A DNA stretch of 64,000 nt from Planctomycetota bacterium (GTDB taxonomy: Bacteria > Planctomycetota > Planctomycetia > Gemmatales > Gemmataceae), in contig VGXS01000011.1 of the NCBI GenBank assembly GCA_016873225.1, forward strand, positions 1 to 64,000, given 5' to 3'. The translations under genes were made by a program, and so were the position numbers. Below the pieces are notes generated by a model. It was not told where the DNA came from. It saw only the letters and a program-made list of their open reading frames with translations, and searched no databases. Below, piece by piece: positions 1-7,941 of the stretch (position 1 is its first letter; every line of letters begins with the position of its first letter).

Positions 1-387
1 TACCTCAGCCGAACGGAGCGAACCGTGCGTGAGGATCCAGGCGATTCGCTTCGGACGCCACATGGTGGAATTGCCGCCCCGGCAGGCTTGGAATATCGAG
101 AAGTTTCCAAATAGGTGTGAATCATTTCAAAATCAACGGGAATCGCTTGCGGTCCTGTGTTCCCTAAACGCCGTCCAGGGTGTTGGTTTCGGTCATTGAG
201 GTTGACTTTGGAGGTGATCAGTGGGGATGCATCATGTATGTGAATGAAACATGATGCTGATGGACACGGTAACGAGATGACCGGTTTCCCAAGCCAACGG
301 TTTCCACGGGCCGCCTGTCCCGTGGATGGCGCGACCGCCGGACCACACATGAACGCTAGCGGTTCGGCCTCATTGCGGGAATGATTG
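1..387. other. Left-edge region without a confident gene
   Basis: No gene can be supported here. One plus-strand frame is open from the window edge to a stop at 197-199 (about 65 codons), so it could be the C-terminus of a gene that starts outside the window, but its translation matches nothing I recognise. The rest is the upstream region of the glycosyltransferase gene at 388 and contains a 9-11-9 inverted repeat at 229-257. Confidence 0.4.
229..257. promoter_or_regulatory. Perfect 9-bp inverted repeat upstream of the glycan cluster
   Basis: GCATCATGT at 229-237 is the exact reverse complement of ACATGATGC at 249-257, with an 11-nt spacer. It lies about 130 bp upstream of the first glycosyltransferase start. 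The 20-bp distance between half-site centres would suit a dimeric regulator. There is no T-tract, so it is not a terminator. An operator role is inferred. Confidence 0.35.
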
Positions 388-2331
388 ATGAGCCGAACGG
401 ACCTGAACGCGGTGGATATCCGTGCCGGCGAGGCATTGATTGGCATTTGCTTGAATGGCGCCACGGGCCGGAATGGATCGGGCTTCGACATCGACGCGTA
501 TGCCATGAGGCTTGTTGACGAAATCAACCGTGGAACAGGCCATAGGGCCGTGATGCTGGAGGAAGGGACCCCATCCCATGCCGAGGCTGTCAAAAACAGC
601 AGGCGTTCCCGAGAATTGGCGGATCAAAACGATCCTCATTTGGAAGAAGTTCGGCGCCGTCTTGACATCCGGCTGGCGCCGACCGCGGGCGTTCACGGGC
701 CGGATGAGCGCGCTAGGCTGGATTCCGACGGATCTTGGAAATACGACCCCGAGGACTTCGGGCAAGTCGCGGCGTTGGCCAAGCTTATCGGCAAGTTCTC
801 CTCCGACAAGCGCGGGCAGCGGAAGGGGTGGTGGTTTCAAGGCGCCTGCTCCAAGGCCTTCAAGGCGTTCAAGGATCGATTTGACCCGCGGTATCCATCA
901 ACCTGGATACGCGCCGTTAAAAAAGCCGTGAAGGCGGCTTTGCTGGGCCACGAGCGCCTGGACAGTTGGGATCACGACTCCTTGGCGTTGCTCGGTTGTT
1001 TTCGGCGCGCCTTGGGTGTCTCCAATCACGGCCCCGACGGGACGGGCAAATCCAACGCCATGCCACATATACGCCTGTTTCTTCCCGTGGCTTACAAGGG
1101 TGGCATTTGGGAACTGGTCAGAAACCTTGTCACCGAACTCGTATCCATCAACAAGGACAGGCGGGCCCTGAGGCTTTCCCTGATGGTCCACAAGGATCAA
1201 GACACATCCGATTTTCCAGATATGGGAGATTTCCTGCGGATTTGTCGGGCCACCTGGTGCGAATTCGGCCCCGATTCGCTTGTTTGGGATCGTGGCGTGA
1301 CTTTTCGGCCTGATGCCTGTCTCGACGGGCCGTTTTTCTGGCCGACCACCGAGCATGGCGAAACTGCCGGTGAAGGGCCGGATGCCATTTTTTCCATGGT
1401 GGACCGTTTCGTCGGCATGATCGCGCCAATCAAGCCATACGGAGTATGGATTTATGACATGATCCAAGAATGGGCGCCGCAGGGATTCAGGTCCGAGTCG
1501 GATGGCTGGTTCGAGAGCTACGAGCGGATCACCAAGCCGAATATCCGGCAGGCATCCGTGGTTGTCGTTCCCAGCCGGTGCGTCGCTGATGATGTCCAAT
1601 CGGCCTACCGTGTGCCGCCAAGCATGATCAGGACGATTCCGGTGGCCTGTGAACCCGGAAAACGGTTCGGCACCGTCCATTCGGAAAGGGTCGGGGAGGT
1701 GAATGCGCCTTATTTCCTTTATCCGGCGAACGCGGCGCCACATAAGGGCGCCGATGTGGTCGTGAAGGCGATCATGGCTGCCAAAAGGTCGCACCCCGGA
1801 TTTCCGATGCTGGTCCAGTGCGGGTTCAACAGCGAATCCTTTTCGATGTCATTCAACGGCCAGGGTAGCCGCCATGCCGTGTCCATGAGGAAGCTTCTGG
1901 CCAGGTCGGGATTGAAGGAGGGGACGGACATCAGGTTTCTCGGTTTCTTGCCCGACCAGCAACTCAAATGGCTTTTCGAGAATGCGATCGGCGTGATCAA
2001 CGCCGCGAGGTTCGACAACGGTTCTTTCAGCCTCATCGAGGCCGATTGGTTTGGCTGCCCGATCATTTCAACGGACTATCCCGGGGTAAGGGAATTGGCG
2101 GGGCGTTTCGCCTTGCCAGTCCGTTTTGTTCCCATGGATGATCCCGATGCGTTGGCTGCTGAATTGACCCAGGTGTGGCGGGAACGGAAGGCGAACAGGC
2201 TAGTCGGGAATCATCAAGACCGGACCGGCCAACAAACCGAGCATTCCGCGCGAACTCAGGCGGAAGAATTTTATGAGGTCCTTCGGGAATTCGGCATTAA
2301 ATCGCAAACAACGAAAATTCCACCTCATTGA
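388..2331 (+). CDS. Glycosyltransferase, GT4-like (GT-B fold)
   Basis: Predicted 647-residue retaining glycosyltransferase that would transfer a sugar from a nucleotide-sugar donor, probably for a surface polysaccharide. The recognisable part is the C-terminal half. The segment YPANAAPHKGADV (about residues 446-457) is the usual strand-loop after the inter-domain linker. FSLIEADWFGCPIISTD (around E551) matches the GT4 E-x7-E/P donor-binding region. The N-terminal ~300 residues have no recognised domain, so the protein is longer than a minimal GT4 enzyme (350-420 aa). No signal peptide or membrane segment is visible. I chose ATG 388; an in-frame TTG lies directly before it at 385. It is first in a same-strand row with a sulfotransferase and another glycosyltransferase. 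Acceptor and donor cannot be told from sequence. Confidence 0.8.
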   Translation: MSRTDLNAVDIRAGEALIGICLNGATGRNGSGFDIDAYAMRLVDEINRGTGHRAVMLEEGTPSHAEAVKNSRRSRELADQNDPHLEEVRRRLDIRLAPTAGVHGPDERARLDSDGSWKYDPEDFGQVAALAKLIGKFSSDKRGQRKGWWFQGACSKAFKAFKDRFDPRYPSTWIRAVKKAVKAALLGHERLDSWDHDSLALLGCFRRALGVSNHGPDGTGKSNAMPHIRLFLPVAYKGGIWELVRNLVTELVSINKDRRALRLSLMVHKDQDTSDFPDMGDFLRICRATWCEFGPDSLVWDRGVTFRPDACLDGPFFWPTTEHGETAGEGPDAIFSMVDRFVGMIAPIKPYGVWIYDMIQEWAPQGFRSESDGWFESYERITKPNIRQASVVVVPSRCVADDVQSAYRVPPSMIRTIPVACEPGKRFGTVHSERVGEVNAPYFLYPANAAPHKGADVVVKAIMAAKRSHPGFPMLVQCGFNSESFSMSFNGQGSRHAVSMRKLLARSGLKEGTDIRFLGFLPDQQLKWLFENAIGVINAARFDNGSFSLIEADWFGCPIISTDYPGVRELAGRFALPVRFVPMDDPDALAAELTQVWRERKANRLVGNHQDRTGQQTEHSARTQAEEFYEVLREFGIKSQTTKIPPH

Positions 2332-2398
2332 TTCTTGTAGATCTTGCCGAAAAGAAAGGATAGATCCGATAGACGAGACATTGATGGTAGGAACGCTG

Positions 2399-3235
2399 AT
2401 GATCTTCAAACTTGTGCGCAAGGAGATTCTCGGACCGGTCAAGCGAATGGGTCTGGGCTTGTTTGACCAAATCCTGCATGCGAATGATTCAAGGCCCAGC
2501 TTGCGCAAGCCTCCAAAACCATTGTTTTTTGTGCATGTTCCAAAAACGGCGGGAACATCGTTCTCGAATTACTTGGCCAATCATTGGGATCATGGCGATG
2601 CCTATCAACCGATTATTGGCGGGATGGAACGCATGAAACCCGACCGAAAAGTCAACTTTTATTTCGGCCATGTCGATTTTTCGGCGATCGCGGAACCTGA
2701 GAAATATTTCCTCATCACCTTCTTGCGCGATCCCATCGAGAGATGCGTGTCCCAATACAAGTCGTGGAACAATCCAAGAAATTTGAGAGAAAACAATCCT
2801 TGGTACGGCGTGATGACACAAGAAGATATTGCGGTACTCAAATTAGCACAGAAAATGACCCTTTCCGACTTCATCCTCTGCGAAAACCCCTCATTTGATG
2901 CGCAATTGTTTAATCTGCAAAGCCAAATGCTGTGCGACCGCATTGATGGTGTCTACGACTACAAATCAGCAATCGCAAATGTCTTGGAGCGATTTCACTA
3001 TGTGGGAATTGTGGAACGATTCGCTTGGTCGATTGAAACATTCCGGTCAATGTTCAGCAGGACCCTGCCGTACCAGTTGCCTGAGGAAAGGGAAAATCGA
3101 TCGAGCCAATCTCACTTGAGAATGACCCCCAAGGCCATGCAAAGACTATTGGACATGAACCAGCACGACATCAACCTATATGACACGATATTTGGTCATT
3201 TCTTTGGAACGAAAAACATACAAATCGCGGCCTGA
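2399..3235 (+). CDS. Sulfotransferase family protein (Sulfotransfer_2-like)
   Basis: Predicted 278-residue PAPS-dependent sulfotransferase that would add sulfate to a glycan or similar acceptor. HVPKTAGTS (P48-S54) is the 5'-phosphosulfate-binding loop of the carbohydrate sulfotransferase family. FYFGHVDF follows, and FLRDPIERCVSQY (R110-D111-P112) is the 3'-phosphate-binding element. Length fits the family. The frame is open back to 2273, overlapping the previous gene. I prefer ATG 2399 because AGGA lies about 7 nt upstream; ATG 2384 is the alternative. No signal peptide or TM is seen, unlike the Golgi enzymes, which fits a cytoplasmic enzyme modifying a precursor. Between two glycosyltransferases, it suggests a sulfated surface polysaccharide. 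The substrate is inferred. Confidence 0.8.
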   Translation: MIFKLVRKEILGPVKRMGLGLFDQILHANDSRPSLRKPPKPLFFVHVPKTAGTSFSNYLANHWDHGDAYQPIIGGMERMKPDRKVNFYFGHVDFSAIAEPEKYFLITFLRDPIERCVSQYKSWNNPRNLRENNPWYGVMTQEDIAVLKLAQKMTLSDFILCENPSFDAQLFNLQSQMLCDRIDGVYDYKSAIANVLERFHYVGIVERFAWSIETFRSMFSRTLPYQLPEERENRSSQSHLRMTPKAMQRLLDMNQHDINLYDTIFGHFFGTKNIQIAA

Positions 3236-3330
3236 TCAATTGTCGCTATCTTTCCAGCTTGTCAAATATTAAAGATTGGATGCCATGTCCGGCAAAGTCG
3301 GAGTGGTTTTCATGACTCCATTTGTTCACC

Positions 3331-4752
3331 ATGCCATCGGCGCGAATTTTTATTGGCCGCCAGAAGGCATCCTTGATCGCCAAGTCTTCGCGAGGAATCA
3401 CACGAGTGGCGTTGCCTGAAACCTTCAAATTCAAGAATGGGAATGACAAGCCTCTTATTCTTTGGTGTTCGTCCCACGAAACCTTGGCCAAGGAGGAGAT
3501 TCCGCTTCTTCTGGAGGCCGGATTCCGTGTCATTCCGCTTCTAACCAACATGTGGACAATGAAATTTGACGAATCGTTGGATGAGGTGATTTGCCAGGAT
3601 TGGAAGAAGACGGTCGGTTTGGATCAGGGAATCGTTCGAGACATACAAGCTTGCCGTGTCTTTGAGACATCACCGAATCTTGAATTGACCACGCGGGAAG
3701 AGGAATTGCTGGAAAGCCATGTTGATGTCTTTTATGTCACCGTCCTGCCCAATCTAGCCTCATATTTTTCCAAACGATTCAAGGCATCGGTGGTCTTCAG
3801 GCCGTTTGGCCATGGAAACATACAAACCTACAGCAACATATCGCATGCTTACGGCATAAGTTTTGACCAGTTTACGAGTCGACTGAATTACATCTTTTGC
3901 CCGATCCTTCGAACCCTCATGGAACCGGAAAATCCCGAGTTATGCCAGAATTCCTTGTATTTAAGGGCGTTTGTATCTCCGGAAAGACTGCGGGGAGCGA
4001 AATGGATCGCCGGGAAGTCGGATCCGGTCGTGATCGACACGATCCCACGGATACAAGTCCCCTACTACATGGAAATCTACAAGAGGTTCATCAGCGACTT
4101 TGACGGGTTGCCCTTGAAGATCTTGGGCGGAAACCAGCCTGGTGGTGGCGGCGACCTTGATGATCCAAGGATCGTCGGAAGACTTCCGGACGAAGATTAT
4201 CACCGCCTGATTTCATCGGCGCGGGTTTGCATTTACCATGGGCAGTCCCGTTACCACCTTCACTACCATCCCATCGAGTTCATGTTCATCGGGTTGCCAG
4301 TGCTGTTTCACCGGAATACCCCGTTTGCCGTGGAACTTGCGAGCATGGGAATCGGTGAAACGGAAGCCACCCAATTTGGCATGTATTCGACCGCCGAAGA
4401 AGCCAAACGCCGGGCCCTTCGCATGCTGGAGGATCCGTCGCTTGCCTGCGAACTCAGCAACCGGCAGGCGATTTTCCGTGAAAGGATTTTCTGCCGGGAA
4501 AAGGCATTGGATGAGGCCCGTTGGTTGCGAACGGTTTGTGAATCCCAATTGCGCTGGATCGTCGACGGGCACCTCACGACCGAACCCGCGCAGTATTGCC
4601 TAAAAATGCGCGCCTCAAGAAACAATAAGCCTTCCCAAGCCAACCCTCAGGTTGACGGGAAAAAGCCACCTGAACCATCCAAACCCAATGTTCTCCGATG
4701 GATGAAAAGCATTTGCAAGAAGATCGTGAAGAAAATCCTCATGATGAATTGA
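3331..4752 (+). CDS. GT-B type glycosyltransferase-like protein
   Basis: 473-residue protein with a two-Rossmann glycosyltransferase appearance. PLILWCSSHETLAKEEIP opens the first domain. In the second, LPLKILGGNQPGGGG, DPRIVGRLPDEDYHRLIS and HYHPIEFMFIGLPVLFHRNT correspond to the typical 'G-x-l/v-...-y-..l..a' and 'P-x-E-x6-G-x-P' regions of GT4/GT1 enzymes. The C-terminal ~50 residues are basic and low-complexity. The frame starts at TTG 3322; ATG 3331 is the first ATG. The first ~30 residues look unnatural, while an overlapping frame starting at ATG 3285 encodes a more protein-like N-terminus, so the 5' end may be frameshifted. It is third in the glycan cluster. Donor and acceptor are unknown. 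Confidence 0.65.
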   Translation: MPSARIFIGRQKASLIAKSSRGITRVALPETFKFKNGNDKPLILWCSSHETLAKEEIPLLLEAGFRVIPLLTNMWTMKFDESLDEVICQDWKKTVGLDQGIVRDIQACRVFETSPNLELTTREEELLESHVDVFYVTVLPNLASYFSKRFKASVVFRPFGHGNIQTYSNISHAYGISFDQFTSRLNYIFCPILRTLMEPENPELCQNSLYLRAFVSPERLRGAKWIAGKSDPVVIDTIPRIQVPYYMEIYKRFISDFDGLPLKILGGNQPGGGGDLDDPRIVGRLPDEDYHRLISSARVCIYHGQSRYHLHYHPIEFMFIGLPVLFHRNTPFAVELASMGIGETEATQFGMYSTAEEAKRRALRMLEDPSLACELSNRQAIFRERIFCREKALDEARWLRTVCESQLRWIVDGHLTTEPAQYCLKMRASRNNKPSQANPQVDGKKPPEPSKPNVLRWMKSICKKIVKKILMMN

Positions 4753-4989
4753 CGCGCCTCATCCGTGGAATGCACGCATTACGGAAGTGCCTCCGAACAC
4801 GCCATTTCCGCTGCCCGCCAGCCAAGGCGACGACTAGGCAAGGTTGGCCTTTGCCGCACGGTGGCTCGGCCCGTTTTACCCGGGGAACATAGTTACATGG
4901 ATGGATAGATCAAGTTTCCACTCCGGCGTTGACATGGCCATGAGCGGTGGACATGAGGGCGGTGTGGATAGAACTTCCGGAACCTCGGC
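4753..4989. other. Intergenic region between glycan cluster and ABC operon
   Basis: This gap of 237 bp has no convincing gene. Short open frames at 4698-4892 and 4947-5336 have no recognisable product and the second is out of frame with the permease. No clear terminator follows the glycosyltransferase. A TTGACA at about 4935 has no good -10 partner. Confidence 0.5.
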
Positions 4990-6141
4990 ATGAACTGGCT
5001 GGCGCTGCGGATGCTGGTGGGAGACCCGGTGAAATACTTGGGGATCCTGTTCGGCGTGACCTTCGCCACCCTGCTCATGAGCCAGCAGGTGGCGATCTTC
5101 ACCAGCCTGCTCAGGCGCACCGCCAGCCAGATCCTCGACATCCGCGACGCCGACATCTGGGTGATGGACAAGGTGACGCGGTTCATCGACGAGGCGCCGC
5201 CGCTTCCCGACCAGGACCTCGTCCGGGTGAGGTCGGTTCCCGGCGTGGCCAGCGCGGTTCGCACCGTGCACGCGCAGTTGGGCGCGCGCCTGCCCCATGG
5301 CGGGTACCGCACGGTGATCCTGATGGGCCTCGATGACCAAAGCCTCACGGGCGCGCCGACGGGTTTCATCGCCGGGTCGCTCGACCGGTTGCGCGAACCG
5401 GACGCCGTGGTGGTGGACAAGGCGGGTTACACCTACCTTTTCCCCGGCGAACCTGTGGCGGTGGACAGGGTGTTCGAGATGAACGAGCACCGCGCCAAGA
5501 TCGTCGGCGTGTGCGAGGCCTCGCAGCCTTTCACCACGCTGCCGGTGATTTTCAGCCGGTACTCGCAGGCCGCCCGCTTCCTGCCTCCCCAGCGGAACCT
5601 GATGAACTACATCCTGGTGCGCGCCGGCGAAGGAACCGAACCGCCGGCCTTGTGCCGGTCGATCGAGGAAGCCACCTCGCTGGGGCCGAGGCCCCTGGCG
5701 GCCCTCACGCGCGAGCAGTTCGCGATGAAAACGATCCAGTACTACATGGAGTTCACCGGCATCCCGGTGAACTTCGGCATCACGATCACCCTCGGGTTCA
5801 TCGTCGGCCTGGCGATCACGGGGCAGACCTTCTACCTGTTCGTGACCGAGAACATCCGCCAGTTCGGCGCCCTCAAGGCCATGGGAGTGGACAACGGCGC
5901 CCTGGTGCGGATGATCCTGCTGCAAGGGTTCATGGCCGGGTTCACCGGCTACGGCCTGGGCATCGGCCTGGCCGCCTGTTTCTTCGAGGCCACGGCGCAT
6001 GTGCCGGCGCTCGAGGGATTCGGCATGTTCCCCGGGCTTCTGGCGGGCATCGGCGTCACCGTGATGGCCATCGTCGTCCTCGCGAGCCTGCTCAGCATCC
6101 GCAAGGTGCTGGTGCTGGAGCCGGCGATGGTGTTCCGGTGA
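4990..6141 (+). CDS. ABC transporter permease, FtsX/MacB type (DevC-like)
   Basis: 383-residue inner-membrane permease of an ABC exporter. An N-terminal membrane segment (about residues 15-40) is followed by a ~200-residue extracytoplasmic domain. Three C-terminal membrane segments (about 255-280, 300-330, 345-375) carry the FtsX-family context TENIRQFGALKAMGVDNGAL. The start ASQILDIRDADIWVMD resembles DevC permeases of DevBCA exporters. This is the four-TM MacB/FtsX topology, not a type I secretion transporter with fused ATPase. Its stop overlaps the ATPase start in a GTGA, and ATPase and adaptor follow with the same overlap, so it is the first gene of a three-gene operon. The cargo is unknown. 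DevBCA systems move glycolipids; MacAB moves peptides or proteins. Confidence 0.85.
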   Translation: MNWLALRMLVGDPVKYLGILFGVTFATLLMSQQVAIFTSLLRRTASQILDIRDADIWVMDKVTRFIDEAPPLPDQDLVRVRSVPGVASAVRTVHAQLGARLPHGGYRTVILMGLDDQSLTGAPTGFIAGSLDRLREPDAVVVDKAGYTYLFPGEPVAVDRVFEMNEHRAKIVGVCEASQPFTTLPVIFSRYSQAARFLPPQRNLMNYILVRAGEGTEPPALCRSIEEATSLGPRPLAALTREQFAMKTIQYYMEFTGIPVNFGITITLGFIVGLAITGQTFYLFVTENIRQFGALKAMGVDNGALVRMILLQGFMAGFTGYGLGIGLAACFFEATAHVPALEGFGMFPGLLAGIGVTVMAIVVLASLLSIRKVLVLEPAMVFR

Positions 6142-6866
6142 TCGAGCTGGCGGCGCGGTGCCGTGGCCTGGTGAAGGATTTTCCCTCCGGCGGCGGCTTT
6201 CAACGGGTTCTCGACGGGGTGGATTGCGAGGTGCCGCTGGGCGCCCTCACCCTGCTGGCGGGCCCGAGCGGTTGCGGCAAGACGACGCTGGTCTCGCTCA
6301 TGGCCGGCCTGCTCGACCCCACCGCCGGCGAGGTGATGGTGCTGGGCACCGACATCGGCGCTCTCAGGGGGAAAGCCAAGGTTTGTTTCCGCGGGCTCAA
6401 CATCGGTTTCGTATTCCAGCAGTACAACCTGCTGCCGGCCCTTTCGGCGCGGGAGAACGCGGCGGTGCCCCTTGTCATCAACCGGATGCCGCGCGGCCGG
6501 GCGCTGGAAAAGGCGACGGAACTGCTCGGAAGGGTGGGCCTGGCGGGCAAGGAGGATTCGCTGCCCAAAAACCTGTCCGGCGGGCAGCAGCAGCGCGTGG
6601 CCATCGCCAGGGCGCTGGTTCATTCGCCCAGGCTGCTGTTGTGCGACGAGCCCACCGCGGCGCTCGACGCCGCCAGCGGACGCACGGTGATGGACCTGCT
6701 GCGCGAGGTGGCGGTGGCGCGCGACCGGGCCGTGGTGGTGGTGACGCACGACCCGCGCATCTACGACCGCGGCGACCGGATGATCCGCATGGCGGATGGC
6801 CGGGTGACGGCGACCATCGAGGACAAGGGCGCCTTCGCCGCCCATGAACAGGGGGAGATCGCATGA
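6138..6866 (+). CDS. ABC transporter ATP-binding protein (DevA/MacB-NBD-like)
   Basis: 242-residue nucleotide-binding subunit that powers the neighbouring FtsX-type permease. All key motifs are present in order: Walker A GPSGCGKTT, Q-loop FVFQQYN, signature LSGGQQQR, Walker B LLLCDEPTAALD and the switch histidine in VVVTHDPR. The open frame extends far upstream, but the protein homology begins at GTG 6138, which overlaps the permease stop (GTGA) as expected for translational coupling. The next gene begins in an ATGA overlap at 6863. The length is standard for the LolD/MacB/DevA class. Confidence 0.9.
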   Translation: MIELAARCRGLVKDFPSGGGFQRVLDGVDCEVPLGALTLLAGPSGCGKTTLVSLMAGLLDPTAGEVMVLGTDIGALRGKAKVCFRGLNIGFVFQQYNLLPALSARENAAVPLVINRMPRGRALEKATELLGRVGLAGKEDSLPKNLSGGQQQRVAIARALVHSPRLLLCDEPTAALDAASGRTVMDLLREVAVARDRAVVVVTHDPRIYDRGDRMIRMADGRVTATIEDKGAFAAHEQGEIA

Positions 6867-7930
6867 TCCTAAGATTCATCCCGCCCCTGCTGGGCATCCT
6901 GATGTTCCTGTTCGCGGTCTCGCATGTCGCCAAGAGGGTCGCGGGAAGCCAGGAGGGAAGGTCGGATCCTCCCGGGCCGGTTCCCGCGCGCCCGGCCGGC
7001 GACATCATCGCGGCGACGGGCGTGGTGGAACCCTTCACCGAGACCATCCATGTGGGCACACCCGTGGGGGGAATCGTGCAGGAGGTGTCGGCGCGGGTGG
7101 GAGACAAGGTCGGGCAGGGCGCCATCCTGGTGAGGCTGAAGGCCGGCGAGCTTGAGGCGGAAGTGAGGGTGAGGCAGGCGGCGCTGGCGGCCCAGGAGGC
7201 CACTCTTTCCCGTTTGAAGTCGCTGCCGAGGCCCGAGGAGGTTCCCGCCGTGGAGGCCAAGGTCGCCGAGGCCCGCGCCTTGGCGCTCGACCAGAAGGAA
7301 CAACTGGAACGCAACAGCCTGCTTTCGGCGCGCGGGGCGCTTGGCAACGAGGAGTTGAGGCGCAAGGAACTGGGCTATCAGGCGGCGGTGGCGCGGCAGA
7401 GGGCGGCGGAGGCCGACCTGAAGCTGCTCATGGCCGGGGCGTGGGAATCGGACCTGGCCCTTCAAAAGGCCCGGGTCGACGAGGCCCGCGCCCAACTCGA
7501 CGCCATGCGCGCCGACCTCGACCGCCGAACCATTCGGGCCCCCGTCACAAGGCCCGCCGCCGATGGCGGGCCCGTCGAACTCGTGGTGCTGCAGGTTGAC
7601 ATCCGACCCGGCGAAATGGCCCGGAACGACTCGGCGCTGATGCTGTTGGGGGGGCTTTCACCACTTCATGTGCGGGTGGATGTCGACGAGAACGACATTC
7701 CCCGGTTCAAGGCCGGGGTGGGTGGCGAGGCGCGGACCCGGGGTGAGCCGGCCGGGAAGTTCCCGCTCAAGTTCGTCCGGGTCGAGCCTTACCTCGTGCC
7801 CAAGCTGTCACTGCGCGGATCCACCACCGAGCGGGTGGACAGCCGCGTGCTGCAGGTGGTGTTCTCCTTGCCCGAGTCGGCCTCCGGCCTGTTCGTGGGC
7901 CAGCAGTTGGATGTCTTTCTCCAGAGGTGA
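6863..7930 (+). CDS. HlyD-family membrane fusion (periplasmic adaptor) protein, DevB-like
   Basis: 355-residue periplasmic adaptor expected to join the FtsX-type ABC permease to an outer-membrane duct. One N-terminal membrane anchor (IPPLLGILMFLFAV, about residues 6-20) is followed by the first half of a lipoyl/barrel-sandwich domain (VGTPVGGIVQEVSARVGDKV). A long Ala/Glu/Arg-rich alpha-helical hairpin (about 95-215) comes next, then the return strand (RRTIRAPV) and a beta-barrel domain. Last gene of the operon, with a 4-nt overlap. No TolC-like partner is encoded in the window. Its stop lies only 11 bp from the convergent 3' end of the giant adhesin gene, and no terminator is visible between them. 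Confidence 0.85.
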   Translation: MILRFIPPLLGILMFLFAVSHVAKRVAGSQEGRSDPPGPVPARPAGDIIAATGVVEPFTETIHVGTPVGGIVQEVSARVGDKVGQGAILVRLKAGELEAEVRVRQAALAAQEATLSRLKSLPRPEEVPAVEAKVAEARALALDQKEQLERNSLLSARGALGNEELRRKELGYQAAVARQRAAEADLKLLMAGAWESDLALQKARVDEARAQLDAMRADLDRRTIRAPVTRPAADGGPVELVVLQVDIRPGEMARNDSALMLLGGLSPLHVRVDVDENDIPRFKAGVGGEARTRGEPAGKFPLKFVRVEPYLVPKLSLRGSTTERVDSRVLQVVFSLPESASGLFVGQQLDVFLQR

Positions 7931-7941
7931 GCGCCGGGCTG

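Noticed and set aside
5511..6137. Extended upstream reading of the ABC ATPase as a 451-residue protein
   Set aside because: The extra N-terminus is in the permease gene's shadow frame; the ATPase domain begins exactly at the GTG that overlaps the permease stop.
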